A stretch of DNA of 64,000 nt. Source: Sphaerotilus uruguayifluvii. GTDB lineage: Bacteria > Pseudomonadota > Gammaproteobacteria > Burkholderiales > Burkholderiaceae_C. Numbering within the stretch: the stretch's first letter is position 1; each line of letters opens with the position of its first letter. The DNA is taken from positions 1 through 64,000 of the forward strand of contig NZ_JABSNM010000024.1 of NCBI RefSeq assembly GCF_013294065.1, given 5' to 3'. Shown here in pieces: positions 1-7,919 of this stretch. Under the pieces are notes generated by a model. It worked only from the letters and a program-made list of their open reading frames with translations. It did no database searches and was not told the origin of the DNA. A program made the translations under genes and the position numbers.

Positions 1-95
1 TCCGCAAACCGCTCTCGGCTGATGTCACTCGCGTAGGCTTTTCTCGTCGGCATCCCCGCATTTTCAGGGCAGTCGGGATCGTGAACACGCTCTCA

Positions 96-124
96 TTGAG
101 CCGACAATGCAATTGCATTACCAT
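96..124 (+). promoter_or_regulatory. Probable prlF-yhaV promoter with palindromic operator
   Basis: A perfect 14-bp palindrome, AATGCAATTGCATT, lies at 106-119. It falls between a -35-like TTGAGC (96-101) and a -10-like TACCAT (119-124) separated by 17 bp. A palindrome in the spacer, about 40 bp before the antitoxin start, is the classic arrangement for autorepression by an AbrB-type antitoxin such as PrlF. The palindrome is seen directly; the promoter hexamers are only 4/6 matches and their role is inferred. Positions 1-95 show no gene or other feature. Confidence 0.5.
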
Positions 125-156
125 TCGGAACACCTCAGGCCTGACCGGAGTCCACG

Positions 157-486
157 ATGCCCACCGTGCTCGAAACCGAATCCACGCTCACCGACCGCTA
201 CCAGACCACCGTCCCGGAAGCCGTCCGGCGCACCCTCAAGCTGGGCAAGCGCGACAAGCTCCACTACACGATCCGCGCCAACGGCGAAGTCGTGCTGACG
301 CGCGCGACCGGCGCGGAGGGCGATGACCCGGCGCTGGGGGCCTTCCTGGGTTTCCTGGCCGCCGACATCACCCGCCACCCGGAGCGCCTGCAAGCCATCG
401 ACGCCAGCCTGGTGGCACGCGTCCAGTCGCTGACCGAAGGCGTCGAGGTCGATCTGGATGCGCCGCTGTCGGCGGACGATGAATGA
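157..486 (+). CDS. prlF: Type II antitoxin PrlF (SohA) family
   Basis: A 109-residue AbrB/SpoVT-type antitoxin. Residues 5-50 form the swapped-hairpin DNA-binding domain, recognisable from the TDRYQTTVPEAVRRTL segment followed by a beta-rich stretch ending EVVLTRA. The acidic C-terminal half would bind and neutralise the toxin. Family knowledge: PrlF pairs with YhaV, represses its own operon and is degraded by Lon. The stop overlaps the toxin start by 4 nt (ATGA), so the pair is translationally coupled, in the usual antitoxin-first order. Length is normal for the family, and I see no defect. Confidence 0.9.
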   Translation: MPTVLETESTLTDRYQTTVPEAVRRTLKLGKRDKLHYTIRANGEVVLTRATGAEGDDPALGAFLGFLAADITRHPERLQAIDASLVARVQSLTEGVEVDLDAPLSADDE

Positions 487-953
487 GCGGCGGCGCGACC
501 GCCCCGGCCTTGCAGGTCAACGGCTGGACCGTGTTTGCCCACCCGCTGTTTCTGGCCCAGCTGGAAACGCTGACCTCACAGGTTGAAGCCCTGCGGCGCA
601 AAGATCCCACCGGTTATCTGAAGAAGAACGCCACCAGGCGGCTGGCGGCGATCCGGCAACTGGCCTTCGAGGTCATCCCGCAAGACCCGACACGGCCGGA
701 ATACCGCCAGGGCAACACCCTGGGCGACCAGCACCGGCACTGGTTCCGGGCCAAGTTCTTCCAGCAGTACCGGCTGTTCTTCCGCTACCACGCGACCGCC
801 AAGGTGATCGTGTTCGCCTGGGTCAACGACGAGAGCACCAAGCGCGCCTACGAGAGCAGCGACGAGGCCTACCGGGTGTTCCGCAAGATGCTGGACGGCG
901 GGCATCCGCCGGATGACTGGGAGACGTTGCTGGCGGAGGCGCAGGCGGAATAG
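483..953 (+). CDS. yhaV: Type II toxin YhaV (RelE-superfamily mRNA interferase)
   Basis: A 156-residue ribosome-dependent RNase toxin of the YhaV family. Family features are visible: the N-terminal NGWTVFAHPLFLAQLE, the central HRHWFRAKFFQQYRLFFRY with its conserved basic and aromatic residues, and the C-terminal VFAWVNDESTKRAYESSDEAY followed by a WETLL tail. It begins inside the last codons of prlF. Full length with no frameshift, so the pair is probably functional. The operon sits at the left edge of the accessory region, next to an insertion sequence, as is common for such modules. Confidence 0.9.
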   Translation: MSGGATAPALQVNGWTVFAHPLFLAQLETLTSQVEALRRKDPTGYLKKNATRRLAAIRQLAFEVIPQDPTRPEYRQGNTLGDQHRHWFRAKFFQQYRLFFRYHATAKVIVFAWVNDESTKRAYESSDEAYRVFRKMLDGGHPPDDWETLLAEAQAE

Positions 954-1022
954 ATCTACCGTTTGCAGCACGGTTTTGAGGCTTGAACGGGCGGGGGATC
1001 AGCCCTCAGCACTGACAGCGCG

Positions 1023-1102
1023 TCAGATCGCCTCAACCTTGCGCCCCCGCGCCTCTAGGCACAGCGCCGTGCTGCCATAGCCGATCGCCAGCCCCTCCAG
1101 CT
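1023..1102 (-). pseudogene. Possible gene remnant cut by the insertion sequence
   Basis: Reading leftwards from the edge of the insertion sequence, an open frame of 25 codons (starting LEGLAIGYGSTALCL) ends in TGA at 1023-1025. It could be the 3' end of a gene interrupted by the element, with the rest lost; nothing on the other side of the element (2389-2461, AT-rich) continues it. I do not recognise the fragment, and a 25-codon open frame in GC-rich DNA can occur by chance. Confidence 0.2.
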
Positions 1103-1205
1103 GGGCACTTCTCGAAACTTACCCTGCAGCCCTGAACCCGGCCTACGCCTGCACAAATCCAGCGCGGGCGAGCAGTTGATGTCGGCAGCGCGCCGCTGTC
1201 CCCAC

Positions 1206-1233
1206 CGTCGCGGTACCCCGCGACGGGTTTTTT
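1206..1233 (+). terminator. Intrinsic terminator at the IS end, downstream of yhaV
   Basis: A perfect 8-bp stem, CGTCGCGG / CCGCGACG with a TACC loop (1206-1225), is followed by GG and six T residues (1228-1233). Oriented on the plus strand, it would stop transcription coming from prlF-yhaV before it runs antisense into the transposase. Insertion sequences often carry such a terminator to limit impinging transcription. Confidence 0.75.
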
Positions 1234-1237
1234 CCCC

Positions 1238-2317
1238 TCACGCGGGCTGTGCGGACGCACCTGCGCTCTTGACCAGCCACGCCAGCCGGCGCGCGTTGTA
1301 GGCCACGCACTGCAGCGTGATGGCCAGCGCATTGCGCGCCAGCGTCATCGCCCGCACGCACTTGCCGCCCTGCTGGCGCAGCGCCGCAAAGACGTGCTCG
1401 ACCCGCGCCCGCGTGCGGTTGATCGTCTTGTTGCGCTGCTTGAGCCGAACCTTGGCCGTCTGCCCGGGCTTGGCGCGACGCGCAATGCCGTCGGCCAGTC
1501 CGTGCCGCTGCAGCACCTAGCGGTTGGCCGCGCTGTCGTAGCCCCGGTCAGCCAGCAGTCGATTGCGCGTGTTCGCCCCCTGCAGCACGTCGGGCAGTTG
1601 CTGCCCGTCGTCCGCATTGGCTGCCGTGATCTTCATCTGGCGGATCAGCTTGTAGCGCGCATCCACGTTGCCGTGCAGCTTGTAGCCGTAGTACGACTTG
1701 CCGTGCTTGATCGTCCAGCGCGCGTCCCGGTCGGTGTGCGCCAGACGCTTCTTGCTCCAGCCTTCGGGCGCTTCCCCCTTGTTCAGCGCCTCGCGCTCCC
1801 GGGCGTTGGCTTGCGTGATCGGCGCCTGCACGATGCTGGCGTCCACGATCTGCCCGCCCCTCGGGATGAAGCCGTGCCGCTGCAACTGCTGGCTCAAGCT
1901 CTCGAAGATCGCCCGGCCGCCCAGCCCGCCCGCGGCCAGTCGCTGCCGGAAGCTCCACAGCGTGCGTGCGTCCGGAATGTTCAGCGCGCCCTCCAGCCGG
2001 CAGAACCGCTGGAAGCTCAGCCGGTCGAGCACCTGGTGCTCGCACTGCTCGTCCGACAAGTTGTACAGCCCTTGCAGGAACACCATGCGCACCAGCGCCT
2101 CGGTCGGGTACGGTGGGCGTCCGCCCTTGCTGCGGTCCGCACGAGGGCAGGCCTTGTCCACCGCCGCAGCCATCCCCGCGAAGTCGATCAGTTCGTCCAT
2201 CGCCGCCAGCGTCTGCACGTAGCCCTCCAGCTTAGCCTTGCGCTGCTGCGCCACGAACAGGTCGTCCGCGGCCTCTTCAGGAAAGAAGCTCGATGGCTTG
2301 ATGCGGGGCGTGATCAT
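1238..2317 (-). pseudogene. IS5-family DDE transposase, interrupted by an in-frame amber codon
   Basis: The ATG at 2315-2317 opens a frame beginning MITPRIKPSSFFPEEAADD. The N-terminal helical domain is followed by the catalytic core: first Asp in IVDASIV, second in LLADRGYDS, and Glu in RARVEHVF near the C terminus. A TAG at 1517-1519 interrupts the frame directly after GYDSAANR; the frame then continues uninterrupted (VLQRHGLADGIARRAK) to TGA at 1238. The stop separates the second Asp from the catalytic Glu, so the truncated protein should be inactive. This is a point nonsense change, not a frameshift. Confidence 0.85.
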
Positions 2318-2461
2318 GGGGCGCCATCTTGCCGCAGTCCGCAGTCCTCGGTTCAGGTGGTGGTCAGGGCCGGTTTCGAGAAGTGCCCCCATGGGATGCG
2401 ACAATTATTAAACCGGCAATTATCTACATGACATGAATCCACCCAGCTTAACAAACACCTC

Positions 2462-5095
2462 TCATCGAGAATATTTCATATTAAGACCCATTTTATATAA
2501 TTGACCAACACGCCACCATCCTGCATAGCCAGGTCTATTCTCGAACATCCGAATTGACTTCATGCGCTGCAAAGACTCTCTAACTGATTTTTCATTAAAT
2601 TTTGTCTTTTCACACAATTTATCAACCAAGGCCTCATAATCAAAAGGTGTACTTAACCCATCAAATGCAGCAATAAACTTGGCAACTTTCTCCTGATCAG
2701 TCTCATGCTCACCAATGCCATGATCTTTATATTCCAAAAACAGAAGATGCAACAATTCCTGCTTTGTTTCACTAATAAACTCCCCTGAAGCATCATCGTA
2801 TGCCTGATTCAAGAGAGATGAAATAATTCTACCCTCAGAATCCACAGGTTTGCTTGTGATAGCCGCCAAATCATCCAACTTTTTCAGGAAAGACAAGTAC
2901 AACCGAGGATAAAATGTGGCCTTATTTGTATCATCACCACCAGCATCAGAGAAATAAAGTCTCAAGAATGTGGCTGTAGACAAGTTATTGCGCCTCAGTC
3001 GCTGAGGAAATATTCTCAAAAGAAGTTCCGTAGCACTTTGCTCCGACATTGCGCCACGCTCCACCAAACCCCATTGACGATCAATATCTTCACAAACCTC
3101 AGGGAATTTAATTTTAATCCAATTCAGAGTTGGAATGCGGGAAATTGCGAAATTTAAAATGGAAACGGCACTCCATTTTAATATAACTTTTCTCCCCTCC
3201 ATCTGCTGCTCGACATTCTGCAAAGAATCAGAAGCCAAATCCTCCCGAACAAATACTCTGATAGTAATTTTACTCGAGAGAGCGCCATCATTCTGCACAG
3301 CCCCCATTAAATCAAAGAGTGCTCCGACAAATCTTTTAATATTAACCGCCGGGACCAATGTCTCAAGACCATCAACAAGAAAAACCTGTGGCTCAGGCAA
3401 GCTCACTATCAAAGACTTGATCTTCAATCGATCCGCCAATTCGCTCGGCTCAATGCCTTTCGATATATATTCAGATATTAGTTGCGCAATAGAAACCCCC
3501 GCGGGGCGCGCAAGAGCCACACGGAGAAGAGACCACCAAAAAGTGGGCGCATCAAATTTGCATTTTTCTAGCCATGCTTGCGCCTCAATAGATTGACTTT
3601 GAAGTGCCAACGATGCTTCTGCATCCGCAGCAACCAAAAGTGGAAGTCCAAGGCGTCGCGCGTACAACTCCCTAACGATCCGAGTCTTTCCTGTACCTTT
3701 CCGTCCAAGTACATAAGAATAGGGATTTCCAGAAATAAATAATCTTTCTACTTCTGGAGTATGGATAAATTTACCAAAATCCTTTGCGCCCGACACAGAG
3801 GCTATATCATTACTCGGAGAATCAATAACTATAGGGCTAGCTGCTCCTGCTAGATTTCTGCGGCGCCCTAATGGCAATGCGAGAACTTCCCGCAACAAAT
3901 TCAGTGACCTGATATTGTCAGCCTGAAGTTTTGAAACAATTGGCAAAGATGGCTCAAGCAGCGCGCGATCTAGGTACCAATCAATCCAGTTGAGCGAAAG
4001 ATCCTCGGCAGTCGCCCCGTCATTCGACGTCTGTATTGCGGCGGCAAGCTCACTCAATAGCTCCTCACGCATGCGAGCCTCGGTTGGCGAGGCGGCCGCA
4101 GTTGCCGCCCTGTTGGGGTCAAGCGAAAAGCTGCAAAAAACACCGGGCACAACAGATGTATTCGAAAATATCGAGCGAACCACGTATCGCAATTCCGATG
4201 GAATAGCTGCTGTGTTAAAGTCAGTACGTGCAAATATTACCGCCCCCCCTGGCAAACTGCTTATGAGAGGTAATACAGATGAAGCCATGCCAGTCCTGTG
4301 ATCGACAAGAACAACATCATACTCATCAGTCCTGCTCGCCAAACTTTCTTTTAGCTTGCCCGCCGCACTTTCGAACAATCGAGTATCCAGAGGGGCATTT
4401 GCAGCAAGCAGTGCAAAATCAAGGTCAGCTCCAACAACTCTTGGTCGGCATGGCACCAAATCGATACGTCCTTGTGATACTCCTGTATAAGCTCCAGCAA
4501 TAGGAGAAAGTGATTCAGCCCAACCACAAAGCCCCATCAATGTTTGTGAGAACTGATCGGCAGACACGCCAAACAATAAGTCCAATGACGGGGCCTCGAT
4601 ATCTGCATCGACCAAGAGCACTCGATATCCATCATCTGCCAATGCCTTCGCAAGCATTGCAAGAACGGTTGAACGACCTTGTCCACCTTTGTAGCCATAG
4701 AAGTGAACAAATTGTGGCTTACACTGCTGCGACAGATTTTCGTGCTTAGCCACGTCACCAAGAAATGAAGAAACCCATGTTGAATTACGGCCCAATCTTA
4801 CCCATTTGCTTTTAGCCTCTGCCTCCTCTCGCGTCAGTGCATTTATCGAAATTGGCAGTCTTGATATAAGTCTCTCCAAAAAAACAGGAGAGCCATTATT
4901 CTCAATGGCAAGCAATTTCTCCAATTCACCTATTCGAGCCTCAATATCAATGTCATCAAATATGGCACTCACCGCATCGATATGAAGTATAGGAGGAACA
5001 AATACAACCTTAACCTCATCCAGCACAGCACCTGCATCATTCAAATTAGGTTTTGTGAGCGACTTCAATAATTCAATTATTCTGGAAATTGACAT
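2462..5095 (-). CDS. KGGxGR-motif double P-loop ATPase, putative conflict-system protein
   Basis: An 877-residue protein with two NTPase modules. The first, near residues 130-300, is MinD/ParA-like with a variant Walker A, KGGQGRST (about 136-143), then LLVDADIEAPSLD and a second strand DVVLVD. The second has a canonical P-loop GRKGTGKT (about 464-471) and a Walker B-like VFLVDGLET (about 571-579), resembling Sll1717-type or STAND-like ATPases. A helical C-terminal part follows, possibly ending in a winged helix. It starts at the ATG at 5093-5095 (GTG at 5098 is possible). The upstream gene ends TGATG on this start, so the two are coupled. The DNA is clearly AT-richer than the surroundings, indicating transfer. 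KGGVGR-type ATPases occur in mobile defence or signalling loci; the function here is inferred. Confidence 0.7.
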   Translation of the reverse strand: MSISRIIELLKSLTKPNLNDAGAVLDEVKVVFVPPILHIDAVSAIFDDIDIEARIGELEKLLAIENNGSPVFLERLISRLPISINALTREEAEAKSKWVRLGRNSTWVSSFLGDVAKHENLSQQCKPQFVHFYGYKGGQGRSTVLAMLAKALADDGYRVLLVDADIEAPSLDLLFGVSADQFSQTLMGLCGWAESLSPIAGAYTGVSQGRIDLVPCRPRVVGADLDFALLAANAPLDTRLFESAAGKLKESLASRTDEYDVVLVDHRTGMASSVLPLISSLPGGAVIFARTDFNTAAIPSELRYVVRSIFSNTSVVPGVFCSFSLDPNRAATAAASPTEARMREELLSELAAAIQTSNDGATAEDLSLNWIDWYLDRALLEPSLPIVSKLQADNIRSLNLLREVLALPLGRRRNLAGAASPIVIDSPSNDIASVSGAKDFGKFIHTPEVERLFISGNPYSYVLGRKGTGKTRIVRELYARRLGLPLLVAADAEASLALQSQSIEAQAWLEKCKFDAPTFWWSLLRVALARPAGVSIAQLISEYISKGIEPSELADRLKIKSLIVSLPEPQVFLVDGLETLVPAVNIKRFVGALFDLMGAVQNDGALSSKITIRVFVREDLASDSLQNVEQQMEGRKVILKWSAVSILNFAISRIPTLNWIKIKFPEVCEDIDRQWGLVERGAMSEQSATELLLRIFPQRLRRNNLSTATFLRLYFSDAGGDDTNKATFYPRLYLSFLKKLDDLAAITSKPVDSEGRIISSLLNQAYDDASGEFISETKQELLHLLFLEYKDHGIGEHETDQEKVAKFIAAFDGLSTPFDYEALVDKLCEKTKFNEKSVRESLQRMKSIRMFENRPGYAGWWRVGQLYKMGLNMKYSR

Positions 5096-5538
5096 CACAA
5101 ATGAACTCCAATAGTAGAACCATGAGTAGTGAGCAGCCCAAGCAAATTATTGCAGGTCACCTCAAGCCCCGATATCAAAGCAGGCGAGGTTTCATTGACC
5201 CCGCCCCAATCACCAGAATGCCTACTATACCGGATGTAAGGATAGCTATACGGCGGCACATTACCGACTGCTCCACCCTTTTCTTGGCAAGTAATAGACG
5301 CAAGATCCCTCCTCAATTGCAACGAAATTGATTTCAATGCCCCAGAAATGCTAGGCGCCCCAGAGATACTATCAGCCACATTATCTAACATTGTGGGCAC
5401 ATCATGCCCTCCGCGCCCCGCAGGAACGGCAGCATCTTTTAATGCAAGCTCAATTGCCACGAGTATACAATATGTTTTCAACAAGGGGGCCGGGGACGCA
5501 AAATTTAAAAATGTTCTTTTGTTAGTCGAAAACGCCAT
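5095..5538 (-). CDS. Small partner of the KGGxGR ATPase, HEPN-like (uncertain)
   Basis: A 147-residue protein starting at the ATG at 5536-5538, preceded by a strong AGGAGG (complement of 5548-5553) 9 nt away. No family is certain. The helix LLKTYCILVAIELALKD followed by GGHDVPTMLDNVA and, later, a YPYIRYSRHSGDW segment resembles the layout of HEPN-fold proteins (helix, GHxLxxLL, RYxx), but a clear Rx4-6H RNase motif is not obvious. Its TGA overlaps the ATG of the large ATPase by one base, so they form a two-gene operon. AT-rich like its partner. It may be the sensor, adaptor or effector of the pair. Confidence 0.6.
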   Translation of the reverse strand: MAFSTNKRTFLNFASPAPLLKTYCILVAIELALKDAAVPAGRGGHDVPTMLDNVADSISGAPSISGALKSISLQLRRDLASITCQEKGGAVGNVPPYSYPYIRYSRHSGDWGGVNETSPALISGLEVTCNNLLGLLTTHGSTIGVHL

Positions 5539-5595
5539 GCTGGAGAACCTCCTATTTTCATTCAACTTGCCATTGAAAAGTAAAAATCATCAACA

Positions 5596-6291
5596 TCAGG
5601 GACATCCTTGGGCCGCCCAACGCTTGGCCTGCACATAGACCTTTTCTAGGCCGAGCCGGTCCAGAGAGATGATTCTGTCGATGCCCGCGTCGCCCGAGCC
5701 GCCCACGCGCTGCAGATCCGCCCGGTTGGCGCCGTAGCCCATGCGGTGCAGCAGGTCGAGCACCAGGGTTTCAAAAAAGGCCGGCGTCACGGTGGCCAGC
5801 GTGTCCAGCAGTTCGGCGGCGACCGAGCGACGGATTTCCTCCAGCGCCAGGCCCAGCCGCTCTTCGGGGCTGGCCACCGGCTGCGCGGCGGCGGTTTCGT
5901 CCTCGCCGACATCGACGGCCACCGCGCGCAGGCGCGCATCCAGATGCGACATCGCCAGCGTGCCGACCTGATCGCGGGTCAGCGGCTCGGGATGCTCGGC
6001 CACGAAACGCCGGCCGGCCTCGGTCAGTTGCCACCAGCCGCGCCGCGGGCTGTCCGACAGCCCGGCGCGCTTGAGCCGGTCATGCGCCCAGCCGGCGCGG
6101 TTCTTGTAGATGAGCTGCGCGCCGCTGGGCACGAGCTGCTGGCGCGCCGCGGCGTCCAGCCCGAGCGCGTCGGCCGCCGCCTCGTGCGCCTCGCGGGCGG
6201 GCGCGCCCTCCGGCCGGCCGGCGAGAAAGCGCAGCAGCGGCTCGATGAAGCGGTCGTAGGTCGGCAGCGTGGCCGGTGTTGTCGTCGTCAA
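5596..6291 (-). pseudogene. mrr: Truncated Mrr-type restriction endonuclease
   Basis: Begins at TTG (6289-6291) with a GGGAGAG ribosome site just upstream. The N-terminal winged-helix Mrr_N domain (LPTYDRFIEPLLRFL through RRGWWQLTEAGRRFV) is intact. The catalytic Mrr_cat domain starts at FFETLVLDLLHRMGYG and retains GGSGDAGID and VYVQAKRW, i.e. the D and QxK motifs. It then stops after AAQGCP, where the DNA changes to AT-rich sequence. Complete Mrr proteins run to about 300 residues, so some 70 C-terminal residues are missing. GID is followed by R where family members usually have G. Truncated by the arrival of the neighbouring cassette, and probably inactive. Confidence 0.8.
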
Positions 6292-6510
6292 GCCGCATCT
6301 CTCCCTGCTGGTGCGGTCGCGTCCATTCCCACGGCGTCTTTGTGCGTCAGCCGCAGCGCATCCAGGGCGCGGGCTGCGGGATTCTTCGATCCCGGTGAAG
6401 GATCCAGTCTAGGCAGCGGACGGGCACGCGGGGGAAGCGTGACGGCTTGAAATGAGAAATAAGCGGGGATTTCCGGGGCTGTTTTCCCGGGGATGGGGAT
6501 GGGCGTGGGT

Positions 6511-6577
6511 GCCCGCCTGCGCGGGCATGACGAGGTGGGAGGGGGACGGGGGTGCGCCCGCCTGCGCGGGCATGACG
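6511..6577. repeat. Two copies of a short GC-rich hairpin repeat
   Basis: The 22-mer GCCCGCCTGCGCGGGCATGA plus CG occurs at 6511-6532 and 6556-6577, 45 bp apart. Each forms a perfect 6-bp stem (GCCCGC/GCGGGC) with a CTGC loop. Such CCCGCGCAGGCGGG units are common intergenic repeats in betaproteobacteria, like REP elements. They lie in the 340-bp gap between mrr and the next gene (6292-6633), where I see no other gene. Confidence 0.6.
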
Positions 6578-6633
6578 GGGCGGGCGCGGGGCGGGACGGG
6601 GACCTGCGTGGGCGCGGCGTGACGGGCGGGCCG

Positions 6634-7239
6634 TCAGTCGGGCTTGCGGGGGGGCGGGGAGGCCTGCAGGGCGCGGCGGGCTTTCAGCTCGATCAGGCGC
6701 TGCACCAGCAGGCAGACGGCGCGGGCCTGGGTGTGGTCGATGTCGACGTTCTCGATGATCGAGCGCTTGAAGACGATGCCGTTGATGATGCCGCTGTGCT
6801 CGACGAAACCCAGCGTCAGCGTGCGGTTCAGCAAGTAGTAGAGCAGCGAGACCAGCAGCGCCAGCACCAGCCCGCCGATCATCGCGGTGAAGGCGTCGCC
6901 GGCCTGGCCGGACTGCGACAGGCGCAGACCCAGCGCCAGCCCGCCCGCCAGCACCAGCACGAACAGCAGCAGCGCCCGCTTCCAGGGCTTGTGATAGCCG
7001 TAGTAGCTCGAGCAGATGCCCTCGAGCGGAATGACGCGCGACTCGGTGCCGGCCAGCGAGGACTGCGTGAAGACCATCCGCTCCAGCCCGACGGTGATCG
7101 TCGTGCTCGGATCGATGCGCAGCCTCGCCAGCAGCCAGGAGACCAGGCCGCCCTGCCGTCCCTCGATCAGCACATGGTTGCGGTCGTCGTCCACCGGCGC
7201 CGAGCCGGCTTTCCAGCGCTTGAGAACGAGCGGCCCCAT
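6634..7239 (-). CDS. Hypothetical two-helix membrane protein
   Basis: A 201-residue protein I do not recognise. Residues 1-85 look like a beta-rich cytoplasmic domain (HVLIEGRQGGLVSWLLARL, STTITVGLERMVF). Two hydrophobic helices follow, ALLLFVLVLAGGLALGL and MIGGLVLALLVSLLYYLL, then a short cytoplasmic tail with a basic, proline-rich end. It lies 4 nt after the lipoprotein gene on the same strand, so the two are probably co-transcribed and may act together in the envelope. Confidence 0.7.
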   Translation of the reverse strand: MGPLVLKRWKAGSAPVDDDRNHVLIEGRQGGLVSWLLARLRIDPSTTITVGLERMVFTQSSLAGTESRVIPLEGICSSYYGYHKPWKRALLLFVLVLAGGLALGLRLSQSGQAGDAFTAMIGGLVLALLVSLLYYLLNRTLTLGFVEHSGIINGIVFKRSIIENVDIDHTQARAVCLLVQRLIELKARRALQASPPPRKPD

Positions 7240-7243
7240 CGCC

Positions 7244-7609
7244 TCACTTCTCCGTCAGCTTGATCGTCACGATCTCTGCACCGCCCAGGCCGAGCAGCGT
7301 CGGGTTGGTGATGGTGAGCTGCCCCTTGCTGCTCATCGTGCAGGTCTGCACGTAGGTCTTGATGTTGCTGACCGCGCTGCAGTTGCCGCCGACCCACTGG
7401 ATGTTCACGCCGTTGTTCGACGCGGTGATCTCGGCCTGATAGGTGCCGGCGTCCAGCGCATACGAAACATAGCTGCCGTCCGCGATCGTCTCGCTGGTGT
7501 CGAGCACGACGTTGTCGTCGCTGGCACCGCAGGCTCCGAGCACGGCGGCCAGCGCAAGGCCGCCCAGCAGGCGCAAGGAAGAAAGGCGGGGAAAGGAGGA
7601 AAGGCTCAT
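7244..7609 (-). CDS. Small putative lipoprotein of unknown function
   Basis: A 121-residue protein from the ATG at 7607-7609, chosen because it gives a proper type II signal: basic N terminus, hydrophobic LLGGLALAAVL, then the lipobox LGAC. The mature part is short and beta-rich with two or three cysteines (GGNCSAVSN, VQTCTM) that could form a disulfide. I do not recognise a domain. It is first in a two-gene unit with the membrane protein at 6634-7239. Its upstream region carries an element shared with the next lipoprotein gene. Confidence 0.65.
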   Translation of the reverse strand: MSLSSFPRLSSLRLLGGLALAAVLGACGASDDNVVLDTSETIADGSYVSYALDAGTYQAEITASNNGVNIQWVGGNCSAVSNIKTYVQTCTMSSKGQLTITNPTLLGLGGAEIVTIKLTEK

Positions 7610-7815
7610 GATCGTCGGTCCCTGTGTGTATCTCCGCGGCATCCAGACCGATCCGGCGCCGCGGAGCTCAGGCGACGGACCTCGCAAGATCGGTCAAGCT
7701 CCGTCGGGAACGACGCATGCACACACGGCCGCCTGCGCTCGACGCGCAGCCGACCCGCGCACCGTGCCTCGGCACGACTGCGCTCCCTCCCTGGATTGGC
7801 TTGCTGGCTCTTGTA

Positions 7816-7861
7816 AATCTGCGATCGAGCTTATCCAAGCCATAGCCAAAAGTGAACAATC
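7816..7861 (-). repeat. Upstream element, copy 1 (shared with 8663-8708)
   Basis: A 46-nt stretch matching 8663-8708 at 37 of 46 positions without gaps, including 13 consecutive identical bases (GCGATCGAGCTTA on the plus strand). Each copy lies a little over 200 bp upstream of a lipoprotein start on the minus strand. Read on that strand it offers a TTGTTC hexamer and, 18 nt on, GATAAG, so it may be a duplicated promoter. The remaining 7610-7919 gap shows no convincing gene. Confidence 0.55.
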
Positions 7862-7869
7862 CGCCGGCC

Positions 7870-7894
7870 GCCGCCCCATGAACAAGGGGGCGGC
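7870..7894 (-). terminator. Hairpin after the PEGA-like lipoprotein gene
   Basis: An 8-bp stem, GCCGCCCC / GGGGCGGC, at 7870-7877 and 7887-7894 with a 9-nt loop, placed 25 nt beyond the stop of the minus-strand lipoprotein gene. It lacks a run of T, so it is a weak intrinsic terminator or an mRNA 3'-end stabiliser. A comparable hairpin occupies the same position relative to the second repeat copy (8718-8740). Confidence 0.4.
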
Positions 7895-7919
7895 GGTGCC
7901 TCCATCGGCCGTGCCGGCG

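Larger units (their letters stand above)
1103..2388 (-). mobile_element. IS5-family insertion sequence, about 1.29 kb
   Basis: The ends are perfect 16-bp inverted repeats: GGGCACTTCTCGAAAC at 1103-1118 and its reverse complement at 2373-2388, with weaker similarity continuing inwards. A single transposase frame on the minus strand fills the interior. Size and DDE transposase fit the IS5 family. I see no convincing target duplication at the flanks, which suggests old age, recombination through the element, or imprecise end assignment. It lies between the toxin-antitoxin pair and the AT-rich cassette. Confidence 0.85.

Noticed and set aside
1514..1519. Programmed recoding (readthrough or frameshift) of the transposase
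   Set aside because: The stop is a plain TAG in the same frame with no slippery heptamer or hairpin that I can see just downstream; IS5 elements of this type normally have one uninterrupted frame, so a nonsense mutation is simpler.
2462..5095. Plasmid or chromosome partitioning ParA
   Set aside because: The MinD-like P-loop is a deviant KGGQGRST, the protein has a second ATPase module and no ParB gene or parS-like site is nearby.
6511..6577. CRISPR array
   Set aside because: Only two copies of a 22-bp hairpin unit, with no regular spacers and no cas genes; best explained as REP-like repeats.
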